From Collybiopsis luxurians FD-317 M1 (lineage: Eukaryota; Basidiomycota; Agaricomycetes; Agaricales; Omphalotaceae), in the NCBI GenBank assembly GCA_000827265.1, contig KN834749.1, forward strand, positions 2,846,653-2,910,652: a stretch of 64,000 bases of DNA, written 5' to 3'. Shown one piece after another: positions 21,540-33,169 of this stretch. The translations under genes were made by a program, and so were the position numbers. Position 1 is the first letter of the stretch. Every line of letters begins with the position of its first letter. The notes under the pieces are model-generated. The model was given only the letters and a program-made list of their open reading frames with translations. It did no database searches and was not told where the DNA came from.

Positions 21540-23787
21540 ATGGTCCAAAGCCGGTGGGATAATTTTGATCGATCTCTGCCAGATCCTTTAGCAGCTACCC
21601 TACTTCCCCCGTCAAGCGAAACACAGGAGGAAAGAGAACTGCGGATTAGAGCCGAGACTGAAGCTAAAAGAGTTAGTGACAAAATTGACGAGATGATTAG
21701 GCAAGAGAAGTTGGCAAAAAAGAAGGTCCAAGCTGAGGTGAATGTGCTTCTGCTAGGCCAGTCAGAGTCTGGAAAAAGTACTACGTTAAAGCGTGAGTGT
21801 TTCGTGTAATTTACGCTCAAATATCATACTCTCGTCTTCGCAATGTAAGTGCGGCTCTGAGTTTTTCGAAAACATTCATCTAATGTAATGTCCAGGCAAG
21901 ATTTCGTTCTCGGTTTCTGACCTTGTTTTGACAGAATTCCAACTGCTTCATTCGCCTTCTTCCTTTCACATGGAACGGATCGCGTGGAGAGTCGTCATTT
22001 ATCTCAACTTGGTAAGATCAATTCAAAGGTACGAACGCTGCACATACTCTCTGTAGTTGATTGAAATTTGTCTAGAATTCTGGACGCTCTGTCGCCGGAA
22101 GTAGCTGTTGAAGAACACGACGACAAGAATGATAGTATCATCATTTCCTCTGATGTCCTTCCACAACCAAACGCCAGAGTCATCGATTATGACCTTTACA
22201 GGCAGCGTCTCGCACCGCTTGTCAAACTCGAGGAGAAATTGACCCGGCTTCTTACCGCCCCAGATCAGGATGGGCCGACCCATAATCCACACCCTCATCA
22301 GAGCTCTAATTTCCTCAACGGTCTTTCGAGTACAGCCAGTGGCCGACTAAGCCCCACTATGAAGATTCCTCGAAATGATAGTGAGTCCCAGTTCCTCCCC
22401 TTCTGTTTGACCTATATTCATCGCCTGCGCGCGTCAAAGATTCATCTAAGAACAAAGAAATATTCATCCGCACTTCAGTCAACTGGAAAAAGGCCTTTCA
22501 ACTCGGAAGCATCTCCAAGAGTCCAAAGAGCGCACATTCAGGGGAAATTGAAGGCTGGTGGGAGGATCCCAAGGATCCGGTTCACGCTCTATATGCTTTT
22601 GCTCCAGCAATGCAGGAATTATGGAAAGATCCCAATGTACAAAATCAGCTAGAAGAAAAAAGATTGCGATTGGAAGAGAGCGCTGGATTGTATGTCTTTT
22701 TCATCGGAGTCTATTTTATCCTAGTTTCAGTGAGTCACTTATCTATAGCTATCTCAATGATATTCCTCGAATCACGGCCAAGAAATACATCCCGACAAAT
22801 GGTCTGTATACTACCGCCACATCTCTAACAGAGCTGACGTTTTCCATAGATGATATTCTGAAGGCAAGGCTGAAAACGATGGGTGTCGTGGAGCATTCAT
22901 TTCTAGTTCCTTCTAATGTCGGCAAGGGGACACGATGGAAAATTTATGATGTCGGGGGAGCTCAAAATCAACGACATACTTGGGCGCCCTACTTCCAAGA
23001 TGGTGAGTTCTCTCGTGGTCGCGCAATATGTTATCTCAACTGTGATTCCTCGAACAGTCAACGCCATCATATTTCTGGCTCCAATATCAGCTTTTGATCA
23101 AGTGCTGGCGGAGGTAAGAGTGCATAGGTGGCAAAAAATTTTTTAGCTTTCCTTCTTGTATAGGACCCCCGCGTCAACCGGTTAGAGGACTCCCTTCTGC
23201 TATGGAAAGGAGTGTGCGCGAATAAGCTCCTCTCTAACGTGAACATGATACTCTTTCTGAACAAATGTGATCTTCTTCAAGTGTGTCCACGCCCGATAAA
23301 AGTTCTGCCTGACGCGATTGACTCTTTTATTTGCTGATTATCAACAGGCAAAGCTTGAAGCTGGCGTCCACTTAAACGAGTACATGCTCTCTTATGGCGA
23401 CAGACCCAATGATTACAACTCCGTTTCGAAATGTAGGTGCTTTGACATGTGTGAATTTCCCTTTTCCTCTATTGACTTTCGAATTGGTTCTTGGGCCCTC
23501 TTGGTAGACTTCCGTCACAAGTTCGGTACTACACACTATTCTGTGACGTCTAATAAAGACCGAGAGCCGTACAGTATGTGCACTATTTCGTTTAATAATG
23601 TCGTTAACTTACTTCTCTTCTTGCATTCACAGTACACTTTACAACTGTTATAGACATAAGACGCACTGGTGATATAATAGCTGATGGTACTTTTCACTCT
23701 GCTCACACTGCTCATTTGAAAACTCATCTTCCATAAGTACGGCATTCTATTGTCACGGAAAACCTTCGAACCATCGGATTGGAATGA
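21540..23787 (+). CDS. Divergent heterotrimeric G-protein alpha subunit
   Basis: A Ras-like GTPase with inserted helical domain that should couple seven-helix receptors to downstream signalling. The P-loop is NVLLLGQSESGKSTTLK. The helical domain is long and low-complexity in part. Switch I keeps the Arg/Thr pair in DDILKARLKTMGVVEHSF. Switch II reads YDVGGAQNQRHTW. The base-specificity loop is ILFLNKCDLLQ, and the C-terminal helix is SIVTENLRTIGLE. Three features are unusual. There is no N-terminal MGxxxS myristoylation signal. The catalytic Gln that normally follows DVGG is Ala. The TCAT-type loop is replaced by SVTSNKDRE. Roughly nine exons. The last two were joined across introns at about 23582-23639 and 23695-23748, giving a stop at 23785-23787. 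Divergent G-alphas of this kind are known to be expanded in mushrooms. Confidence 0.86.
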
Positions 23788-24579
23788 ATATGCAAAAATG
23801 AGGATGTACTCCAGCCATTTCCGTTCAATGTTATAATTCATTTTGTTGGCTTTTCCCACTGCTCGAACATGCTTAGTAGTGGATATATTTTTCCATCGCC
23901 ATTCGTTATTGCTTTGCCTTACTATGAATCAACATGAACCGCATAATGTAGACCCGGATTGTAATTGTAGATATATGCCAATGATCACGCTGATGTATCT
24001 CCCTTTCTTTAAATCTGTTATATTTTGATCCGCAGAGACGTCATTTTATATGCCGTGTGTGTGAGAGTATGCATGTGCCATTGAAACCAACTGAAGCATC
24101 GGCGAAAGAACCTTCAAGTCGTATATCCAGCTTTGACCCATGGAACTTTATTAATAATATTTAATAATATTGACACCACATGGAAAACGTGGGAATCTGC
24201 TACGGTTGACGACGCAGTAGGCTACTCTATGACTCTCATAACTGTATGTTTCAGCTGGTCACCATGACCTAGCAAGACGCTTCAACTTTGCTGAAAACCG
24301 AACTTGAGCGATGCTGTCAACCGCAGTTAACGACATTTATTCCTTCTCGCACGTATGTACATCCCAAACCTGGACCAGTTATTCAGTCAAACATCCGAGA
24401 TTCTGGCCTCCACACTGGTGATGCTAATGATGGATATCAGGAAACATCCAAGTTCGCACGAACTCCTGGACAGTTCTGCACAGCCAAGCGGTTCCGGAAG
24501 TGAATAAGAGATCTCGACTCAGCTTTACATATATATAGGGCTTCGAACGCAACCTAACATCACAAGCGCAACCAGACTC
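23788..24579. other. Intergenic region with the hydroxylase promoter
   Basis: It holds an AT repeat (AATAATATTTAATAATATT near 24151) and, from about 24385, the promoter block that also survives as a relic at 16545. No gene is seen. Confidence 0.5.
24528..24538 (+). promoter_or_regulatory. TATA-like box of the hydroxylase gene
   Basis: CATATATATAG lies about 45 bp upstream of the ATG at 24580, and a CA-rich stretch follows it before the start codon. Position and sequence fit a core promoter. Confidence 0.45.
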
Positions 24580-25464
24580 ATGTCCACTTCCACCACGTTC
24601 AACTTGCCCCCAACCCCACCACCAGAAATCACCCCCTCCGTCTCCTACATTGACTTCGCCTCAACTCCACTCAAAAAGTTCGCCGGCTTCTACGCTCTCA
24701 TCATCGACAATCTTTTCTCTCCAGAAGAATGCCAAAACCTCATCTCCCTCGCTGAATCCACCACCGACTCATCCTTATTGCAATATGGCATTGAAGGAGG
24801 AGCGGGCTGGCAGCCGGCAAAGATCCAAGTGGGAATCTTACCCACCGACCAAGAATTGGATACCAGTTACAGATACAACGATCGTATCTTACGTTTCGAC
24901 CATAATGCTGCGGGGAAGATTTTTGAGAGGGTGAAGCCATTTGTGGAAAAAGATATCGGGACAGTTACGCAGGGGAGCACGTGGGGTGGGGTTGTCGGTG
25001 CAGGAAATAGGGTTCGAGGGACGTGGAATCTTGTAGGGCGAGTCTTTATTGGCTTCGAATCGTTTAATCACCTTTCGCTTACACCTTACTATAGACTAAA
25101 CGAACGACTGAGTTTCCTACGTTACGGACCAGGTCATTTCTTTAAGGAGCATTACGATGGCCGATTGGAACTTCCAGATGGTCGCAAGTCTAGAGTAACC
25201 ATCCAGGTATACCTCAACGGATCATCTTCAGGCTCGGACGTTATTGAAGGTGGGGCTACGCGCTTCTATTCCTCAAATTATTGGAATCCCAGAAAGTCAT
25301 CGCGGAAGGGTGTCGAATCTGAGCCGGAGTATTTGGACGTTGAGCCGAGGACTGGGAGGGTGTTGATATTTCAGCAGCGGGGATTACTGCATAGTGGGGA
25401 GCCTGTTCTGAAAGGGCTAAAGTATGCCATGCGGACTGATTTTATGTTCGAGCAGACCAAGTGA
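24580..25464 (+). CDS. Prolyl-4-hydroxylase-like Fe(II)/2-oxoglutarate oxygenase
   Basis: A dioxygenase of the P4H alpha-subunit family that couples oxidation of 2-oxoglutarate to hydroxylation of a substrate, often a protein prolyl residue. The N-terminal substrate-recognition part (FAGFYALIIDNLFSPEECQN) leads to the double-stranded beta-helix core. The Fe ligands are His and Asp in FFKEHYDGRLELP and the distal His in GLLHSGEPV. The 2-oxoglutarate-binding basic residue lies in GLKYAMRTDF. The frame is open throughout, but the 19 residues after WNLVG have no counterpart in the family. Removing 25038-25094 (57 nt, GCGAGT...ATAG) restores WNLVGLNERLSFLRYGPG, so a GC-AG intron is likely and the mature protein would be about 275 residues. 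Two relics and one pseudogene copy lie nearby. The substrate is unknown. Confidence 0.9.
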   Translation: MSTSTTFNLPPTPPPEITPSVSYIDFASTPLKKFAGFYALIIDNLFSPEECQNLISLAESTTDSSLLQYGIEGGAGWQPAKIQVGILPTDQELDTSYRYNDRILRFDHNAAGKIFERVKPFVEKDIGTVTQGSTWGGVVGAGNRVRGTWNLVGRVFIGFESFNHLSLTPYYRLNERLSFLRYGPGHFFKEHYDGRLELPDGRKSRVTIQVYLNGSSSGSDVIEGGATRFYSSNYWNPRKSSRKGVESEPEYLDVEPRTGRVLIFQQRGLLHSGEPVLKGLKYAMRTDFMFEQTK

Positions 25465-25954
25465 GGAGTGATGGCGTGAGTTCTGCATGTTTTTATGTAC
25501 AGCTGATCGCTCTTGTAGTAGATATCATTTTTTTTCTGCAATGGTCATCTATATGCTGGATTGAGTTATAACAACGCAGCACCCCAGGGGCCAGGAGCTG
25601 GATGTATTGTTCGGCTGTACTTCGAAGCTGCGGATCGTAACCTGCGCCGTTCTTGAGACTTCCCGATTACCGAACTCAAGGAGATAGAATCATAACAATT
25701 TGATGGAGTCGCCATCCATTCCGCAAATAATTTTGGTAAGGCAGTATAGTTACCTGGTTTTCTGCTAGCTGACCTACGTGTATCTGTTCCATGCATAAAG
25801 GACACCGCGGCGTCAGCTTGGCAGGGTAACTACAAGCAATGGCATGGGAGGACAGCAACTACTTGTTCGTGCTTAGCGCTGACGCTTATGGTAACATTCT
25901 GGGAGCAGTCCTTCAGCGAATTCCTGCAAATTAGTTTCCCATCTACCCCTCACA
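25465..25954. other. Spacer between hydroxylase and its pseudogene
   Basis: This is 3' sequence of the intact hydroxylase. Parts (GTTCGGCTGTA near 25610, TTCCCGATTACCGA near 25663) recur in altered form after the pseudogene (GTTCGACTGTG near 26500, TTTCCGACTACCGA near 26567). The duplicated unit therefore included the downstream flank. Confidence 0.5.
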
Positions 25955-26341
25955 GATTGAATGAGCAACCGCGTTTGTTTACGCTATGGACTAGGTAATT
26001 TCTTCACAGAACATCTCAATGACCATTGACCAAACGGAACTTGCAGATGTCTCGACCGTGAAGATAAGTGTACCTTAACGAATCATCACAGAATTCGGGT
26101 GTTTCGAAGTTGGCACTATCTCTCAAATTACCGGAGACCCAGAAACTTATCGTGGATAGATGTAGAGTTTGCCGCTCAAACGAGAATGTTTGGACGTTGA
26201 GCCAGAAACCGGCGGCGAGAGGGTGCTGATATTTCAACAATGGGGATCATTGCTTGGATGACAGCATAGCAGAGAACTTCTTGTAAAAGGGGTAAAGTAT
26301 GCTATACGTACCGAAATCGTTTCTGAGAAGAGCAAATAAGT
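25955..26341 (+). pseudogene. Degenerate 3' half of a second hydroxylase copy
   Basis: This follows the intact gene from the LSFLRYGPG segment to the stop. Recognisable DNA blocks are GGTAATTTCTT (intact: GGTCATTTCTT), GGAACTTGCAGATG (GGAACTTCCAGATG), TTTGGACGTTGAGCCAG, GGGTGCTGATATTTCAACA and GGGGTAAAGTATGCTATACG. Frameshifts, stops and a small insertion in the LLHSG segment break the reading frame. The 5' half, including the first metal-site half, is absent or unrecognisable. Confidence 0.85.
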
Positions 26342-26751
26342 GAGAGGGAGTTTTGATTAAAGAATCATGTATACTCGGTCGTCCACCGTGACGTACTTTT
26401 GTGGTGATACCATCTTGAATCTTGATGTATGAGAATTCAATGGTCGTCGCCATGCCGGAGGGATCTGTAACAATGCTGCAATTTAGTAGCTGTGCGCTGT
26501 TCGACTGTGAAAACCTGTTAACAGCTAGCCTTCGCACACTGTGCTGCTCAATTTGGGCGCTTAAGATTTTCCGACTACCGAGGTGAAACCGGCGACGCGC
26601 CCCCGTTAAGGAACGACGAGGTAATTTCCCGACTACCGAGTTTAAGAGGGTTTTGCCTGGGTATAAAAAGAAGTCAAAATGTAACTTAAGTTACCATCCA
26701 ACGAATCTAGTCTATTTCTTTTCATCGCTTGCCTTTTATCTTCAGTAGAAA
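26342..26751. other. Intergenic region with the epimerase promoter
   Basis: Two CCGACTACCGAG blocks (near 26569 and 26629) precede the TATA-like box at 26662. Similar blocks lie in front of the broken epimerase near 20640. No gene is seen. Confidence 0.5.
26662..26668 (+). promoter_or_regulatory. TATA box of the epimerase gene
   Basis: TATAAAA lies about 90 bp upstream of the ATG at 26752, after the paired CCGACTACCGAG blocks. The corresponding position of the broken copy has TATAAGAAG. Confidence 0.5.
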
Positions 26752-28185
26752 ATGTCGTCCATTCAACGAACAGTGGTGGTAAGCGATTCTCTTATGGTAT
26801 CATAACTTTCTGCCGTATCTCTACTATGTATAGGTTACCGGAGCATCAGGATACCTAGGTTCATACATGACTTATCAATTATTAGAAGACGGATACAAAG
26901 TCAAAGGGTATGCACTCACTTCGTCCAACGTTCACCCCTTTCTTGCAAGGTCAACTAACTGGATTGCAACTTGTTAACCATAGCCTTGCGCGCGGACCGA
27001 AAGTTTCTCTTTTGAAAAGAGCTTTCGCTAAATACCCTCACTTCGAAGCGGTAGAAATTCAGGATATAGCTACAGGAGATTTCGGTCATTTTTTGAAAGG
27101 TAAGGGACTCAGAGGATGCAGATAGAATCCCGTGAAGACATAGGTCTTGATGTTAACGTGTGCATTTTCGTAGGGGTGGATGCAGTTATACACTGCGCGG
27201 CGCCGATGCTTGCGAAAGCCGACCCTGAAACGGCACTCAAGGTATAACAGAACAATCCTCGCGAAACACAGCTAAACGATGATCAACAGGGTGCTATAGA
27301 CGGTACGGTGCACGTCTTGGAGCAGGCGAGAAGTGCAGGAGTTCGGAAAGTCGTAGTTACCGGCTCAATGGCTTCATTCGGACTCGAGGGTCCATTTGGG
27401 CCAGACGGTAAGTCAGCCACAAATAGTTCCGCTGTACAAGCAGATCTGAACTCCAACGCAAGACTGGAACCCGGTGACCTTGGAACAAGCTAAAAGTTCC
27501 GATAATCCAGCTGTTATTTACTTTGCGCAGAAGAAGTTCGGAGAAAAAGCTGTTTTGGAGTTCGGCGACAAGTATCCTGAGATGGATGTTACAATTAGTA
27601 CGTTCGCCAGTTGCTCTTTCCTATTCAACACATCTGAGATGCTCACGGTATCGTTAACCAGTCTCACCCTCCTTTATATTTGGACCTCTCGCTCCAGGAT
27701 TTTCCGAATTAGCACCTACAGTGAACTTCCGACCATTCAGCAGCGCCTTCTACTTGTACGCCATCGTTAACGGTGCCAATGCAACGTATCCCTTTAGCGG
27801 AGGATACAATGACATCCGAGACGTAGTCCGAGCACACATTGTCGCTCTTGACGCGCCGCCTAGCTCTGTTGTGGGCAGGAAGCGCTTCGCACTTCGATTC
27901 CCCGAGCAATCCGATTTCCGGCAAGCAATACAAATTTTGGCTGCTGAACGTCCAGAGTCGAAGAACCGGTTACCTGAATTATCGTCTGCTCCGCAGTGGC
28001 CTGAGAGCAGTTCGAAGGCTGAAATCGACTATGAAAGGATAGAAAAAGTGTTAGGGATCAAGAAGGATTCTTTCAAGTCGTGGAGAGACACCGTGTTGGA
28101 CGGGATTGATAGCATGCTTGCTGTAGAGAACTCGTGGAAGGCAAAGGGTCTGGAGGTAGTTGCACCAGTCGGAATACCTCACTAG
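26752..28185 (+). CDS. NAD(P)-dependent epimerase/dehydrogenase (extended SDR)
   Basis: An extended short-chain dehydrogenase of the dihydroflavonol-4-reductase/carbonyl-reductase-like group. The Rossmann NAD(P) motif is VVVTGASGYLGS, split by an intron after the fifth Val codon region. DAVIHCAAPMLAKADPETA covers the strand with the family HxAA motif. GVRKVVVTGSMASFG carries the catalytic Ser, and PAVIYFAQKKFGEKAV carries the YxxxK pair. The C-terminal substrate lobe runs from GFSELAPTVNFRPFSS through GGYNDIRDVVRAHIVALDAP to GIPH at the stop. About seven exons. This is the intact member of a pair whose other copy (20757-21487) is broken. It should reduce or epimerise a small carbonyl or sugar-type substrate, but the sequence does not tell which. 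Confidence 0.88.
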
Positions 28186-29247
28186 CTATCCAAATCAAGA
28201 TAGAAACGGTTTACTGTAATCAAGCTGTAATTCAAAGTGGTTAATTTCAATTTGGCGCTGACAATGTACATGCGTCACGGGGCCGTTCCATGTAACGTCT
28301 TCTAAAAAATACACAGCCAAACAACAGCACCCGCTATATAAGCGCCTAAATCTCGAAAAAATTTTTCTCTCAAGGGAATATGCCACGCTGCGCGATGCTA
28401 GCACTCTCGACCGTCGATGACAGTGCCAGAGATTCTTTTCAGAGTCACTGACTTCCCCAGACCAACCAACAGTATAGGAAGTGTCGTTTTGACGATTGCA
28501 AGGAAACGGCATGTCGATTTTTCGCTGATACAGTTCTTTTTCCCCGTATCTCTCTTACTGAGTTACTCACTGTTTTGTCTTCTATGTATGTCATGAATAT
28601 ACTGTGCTGTTTCTTCATAACCCTGTAAGGTCAACGAAAGAACAACATCCGGATTTTGAGCAGTAATTCGAATAGTCGGCGATTTCGCATTTCTATCCCT
28701 TTGTTCAATCTTCAGTTTCAGTCTACTGTCCGATGTTAGAATACTGAACCATGTCTGTGCATTCTGGCATTCTCTTCGCTCTTCACTTGGTGCTAAATAG
28801 GTCGTTTGTCCGAACTACTTCAACTACTCACATATCAGACACGAACAACACTAAACCCAATTCAACTAAACCAACCAATCAAAGTGTACCAGCATAATCG
28901 TAAGGTACAAATGAAAACCAAAGCAAGGGCACGTAGAACGACAGGGAGAATGAGAGATGCGAGTCTTGAAAGCAAGCTTGAAGGTATGCATATGAATGTA
29001 GATGTTAATTAGATACGATGGATGGAGAAATGCAGAGCAGAGAACACAAAGCAATAGTGATCCAGCATTGAAATATAGCGAGTGTAATATGCAGACTAAA
29101 ATGGAAAACATGGATGCGAGCGGAGAAAGATAGTAGGGTATTCGTAACATCGTTCGTGAAGCGTGCATTAGAACCTTCCATAATAAGCCCAAAATCTGGA
29201 TGCTAGGACTAGCTAGCGAACCAAGGTATCATATCTTCGCTGTGCAT
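28186..29247. other. Spacer between convergent genes
   Basis: About 1 kb with no recognisable exon. It includes the 3' regions of the epimerase and of the Mg2+ transporter gene. Confidence 0.45.
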
Positions 29248-31774
29248 TTAGGATCTCTGGTAAAGCTGCGACGAAACGCGGAGTGAGCAAACAAAACCGA
29301 CGAGTGACCGCAAAAGCGTCTACATACCTTGATCGCTTTTTGAGACGCCATTCTCTTTTGCACATATCGGAACAGCCGCTTCAAATCGGGCATCAAGAAC
29401 ATGGGTATCACGACAGCCATGACGGGAATAGCAATTTCCCAGAAGCTGCAAGACGAAGGGGCTAAGTTAATATATAACAGAAAGGGGGCAAATGCAACAA
29501 CGTACAGAACGTCGCTGTTTTGCTGAACGGACCACATGAATGTGAAGTTCATACCCTTCACAAAAACCAGTCAATCAAGGGTCTGGAGCATAATGAGAAC
29601 AAAAACAACGCACAAAGTATCCAGTTAACAACGTTAACGGAAGGAAGACGATGGTAGCGAGGGTCAGTCGTCGCCTGTAAACGAGGAAGCATGTTCAAAA
29701 AGATTTCAGAAACTACGGAAAGTAAAACCCTACATGACTTCGTTCATCTCATACGATGTCATCTATAATGTTCGCGACTAAGGTCAGCCCTTGAGCATGG
29801 ATTCGATAAGAAAGCAATGACAAACATTGAACGTATAATTTATCAGATTCTCCGTGATTCCAGCGAACATTTCGACGCTGGAGAGAATGTACTCCATGTG
29901 ATCGTAAACGTCGGCCTTACAATGGAAGACTTGTCAGTAAATGGCTAAGCTATGCGGAATAACATGTCATACCAGATAAATCTTAGACTTGTGACTCATA
30001 AACCCAACGATCTTAACGTCTTTATTCGCTGCCACGCTCTGGTCTATCAATGCAGCAGCTCGGTCCACGTCATACCGCCGAAGACCGTATACAAGCGTCT
30101 TGATTGGTTCGAGAGTCCGTTTGTGCAGGATCAGGTCCCCGGACAAGATGTGCACTGTCAAAGTATCATCAACTTCGACAGAAACCGGAGTGATAAGCAG
30201 AGACGTACAGTTGCGGACAGTGGACACCTCTGGTCTGAGAAGAACTTGCCTCTCGAATTGATTGATCTTGAGGTGGTATTCGTCGATGACCTCCAGCGCC
30301 TTATCGACGACTGGGAAAGGAGATATTGAGTCAACATTTCAATTCGAAAGGTTGACAGGAGAAACTAACCCAAATCAAGCAAGCTTTGCACGAGCAAAGA
30401 AGGGTCAGCGGACGTTCGCAGCATCGTATCTCGTTGTTGAAGCCGACGAGATATGGGCTGGGTGAGGTCGAGGCTGGGATTTGGATGCAATGTGATGACC
30501 GTTCCTACGTAGAACATTGTAAGAAATAGAAGGACCGCAGGACGAAGGAGAACCTACCGTCGCGGAACAAGAATATGTGCATGGGCGAAACGTTTACGAC
30601 AACACGGTCGCCCTTCTTTAGAGCTGCGATACTGACCTCTTCCTCTCTTCGTTGTTGCCTATTTTCGGCCTATGGACCAATCAGAGGCTTGGCCTATGCG
30701 AAGAAGATATCACTTGCGTTTTGATTCTGTAACGAAAATATAGAGGGAGCCTTCTTCAAAGTCCCTTCTTCCAGATCCTTGCCCCTCCTTCTACTGCCTC
30801 GGTATTTGAGTGTGGACTTACGTGAGCTTGGAGAGCTTCCAAACAATGTCTTGTCGTCCTTTTCGAGCATTTCGAAAGCGTCTTTTTCGTTGAAAGGCAG
30901 CGGTGACGACGAACGCGGTGCATCGGTAAGAGTAGAACCAAATGCAGCAGAGTCAACAGTTTTCGGCTCTGCATCAGGATCTCCGAGTTCGTGGCAGAGA
31001 ATGCGGAGGAAAAGATGTTTGGCATAATAATCTGCTTTGGAACGTGTCTGACTGCGGGTATGGAAAACATCCTCGAGGGCCAGTGGGTGAATATCTAGCA
31101 AATCAATTTATATCAATTGTTTTTTTTTTACCAAGAGAGCTTGGCATACCGTATTTCAAAGAGACCGCCTTTATAACATCCCAACTGAGACCACCAATAT
31201 TAATCCATCTGACCTTTGCCCATGGCTGCCGCGCACTGGCGTTCTCGTCTGCGAGCATGTTGACCAGTTCTTTATTCGTCATACGGCCATAACTGATACT
31301 CGTCGAGTTGTAGTCGACAAGTTCAATAACACAGTCCTGTTTGATTCCGCCGTATTGGATATCTGCTGTCGCTCGCCGAGGGTCAACTCCAGGCTCTGCT
31401 CCAACGTTCGAATTAAGCAACATTGTGGAGGTCCTGCGCATAGCCATCACTTTCCGGACGGTTGACCTGAATCGGTCTCGAGGAGCCAATTCTGGACGAG
31501 TGGACATTGGAAAGGAGTAGGGTGTTGTTGGCATTGGGGTCACCGGTGGCTGCTTTTTATGCAACGAGCTCGACGATTTGGATGCTGAAGGTGCTGACAC
31601 TTCTGTAGATTTCTTCGGGGGAGGACTGATGGCGGCAGGTTCTGCGAAAAATTGGTTGCGAGGAATGGAGTACGTTGGGGAAACGGGTGAAGCTCCTCCA
31701 CTGGCCGCATCATCGTCCAGGTCTGGAGTAAGACTTCTACCCTCAGAATCTGAGAACGAGTTCTCTCTGGGCAT
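29248..31774 (-). CDS. CorA/Alr1-type Mg2+ transporter
   Basis: A magnesium (or divalent metal) transporter of the CorA superfamily, expected in the plasma membrane as a pentamer. A Ser/Pro-rich cytosolic N-terminus (MPRENSFSDSEGRSLTPD) leads to the CorA soluble domain, including SWDVIKAVSLKYG and the conserved segment MLDIHPLALEDVFHTRSQTR. The helical stalk follows. The membrane part carries the diagnostic GMN loop (GMNFTFMWSVQQNSDVLF) and the last helix EIAIPVMAVVIPMFLM. Removing a final intron gives the end KLYQRS at 29248 instead of a longer read-through tail. A Met 19 codons upstream (31831) is also possible. The insertion between the soluble strands is Ser-rich and of variable length. 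About ten exons, approximate. Confidence 0.88.
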
Positions 31775-33169
31775 AGTGGGTGAGTGAACAAGGTGGTTCA
31801 GGAGAAAAAGCTGCTGCAGACTGGCGACCAATTAAGTCGCGGGACCACTGCCACCTCGCCACTCAATTGACGATCAAATTTTATTGATTACCGTCGAAAC
31901 TTAATCTATTCTATGGGCTACAAAACGACAAAGTCACGGGCATACATAGAAAATCTCCCAACGAGTTACGAAACTTCAGCGCTTCAGACGAAAGAATTTC
32001 CAAAGAAAGTTCATCCAAGCACACATATCATTTTATCGGTCCAGCATCTTCCATCATTGCCTCGCTGATCATGATGATGAATTGGTAACCCGACAGATTC
32101 CTCCGACATAGCCATCTCCTCCCGGTCCCTGGTCACTGATACTAAAGGGTGCACCATAATATAGTAGGATCCGGAGCAGCGGATGTTCGTCCCAGGTTCG
32201 TCCAGTCCTCCTCACCGAGACTCTAAAACACATAGAGCAGGTGAAATTCATATGATAGCTACAGCGAGACGGAACACTTTCCAAACTGATATTACAACGG
32301 GCAATAACGGATGCGTGGGATGGTCCAATTTTGTACCGTGCCACCGCCAAACGCCAAATCTAAAGGCTCGGCTGTAAATTCTTCCTCAGAACTGTGATAC
32401 CCAAATCCAGGCAGTGGATTTACAGCCTTCCTTCTACTTCCGGACACTCAGACTCATAGAGGATACCAACTACATTCGTCATATGCAACTATGGGTTACG
32501 TGTTGATTTGAGGTTTCGCGCATGTTTGGCTTCCCCGTATACTTTATACTCCAACTACGTTGGTCCATGCAATGCATCCCCGATTTAGCCACCCATATGC
32601 AGTCGACTGAACTGTGGACTCTCGCAGATCTTGGGAAAAAGGTTCGAGGACGAGAAATTGATTTCTAGTAATTTGGGTGCATTGATGCACATCAGAGGAT
32701 TTATCGCTGCTTGCTACTTGTGTACCTCGATCATAGTGCAGTCCGCTTTACTCTTCGCATATACACGATTACTGAAAATGAGAACGACTCATTATGCCCC
32801 GCGCGTTGTAGGGAAAGGATACCGACAGGGACCCGAACAATGCAGGGAAGGAAGGGTGTTTTATTATACGGCATGGTCCACGATCTGAACGCCGGTTTCC
32901 AGAGATTATCCCGGTGCTGACCTATGCACCATCGTCTCTGGGAATGCAGGGATTGAATAGTACCCGTCTACTTTCCCCTCCCATCTTGACAGGAAACACT
33001 TACACAAACCCGGGCAGTTCACTTTTTTCTGGCTTATCCTGACCCAGTACCTCAGTAACATTGCTTGCGACTGTGCGTGTGCTCGGAAATGTGAGTGTCG
33101 CGAAGTTTTCATCCAGTCTATACCGCCGGTCTCAGTTTTTGTGCTTGTAAATTTAGCATTGTTTCTAGT
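31775..33169. other. Intergenic region between divergent genes
   Basis: 1.4 kb between the transporter and the first NLR gene. I looked for terminal repeats or transposase and integrase motifs and saw none. Only short random frames are present. Confidence 0.4.

Noticed and set aside
31775..33169. Possible LTR or transposon between the Mg2+ transporter and the first NLR
   Set aside because: No terminal repeats, target-site duplication, or integrase or transposase motif could be found by eye.
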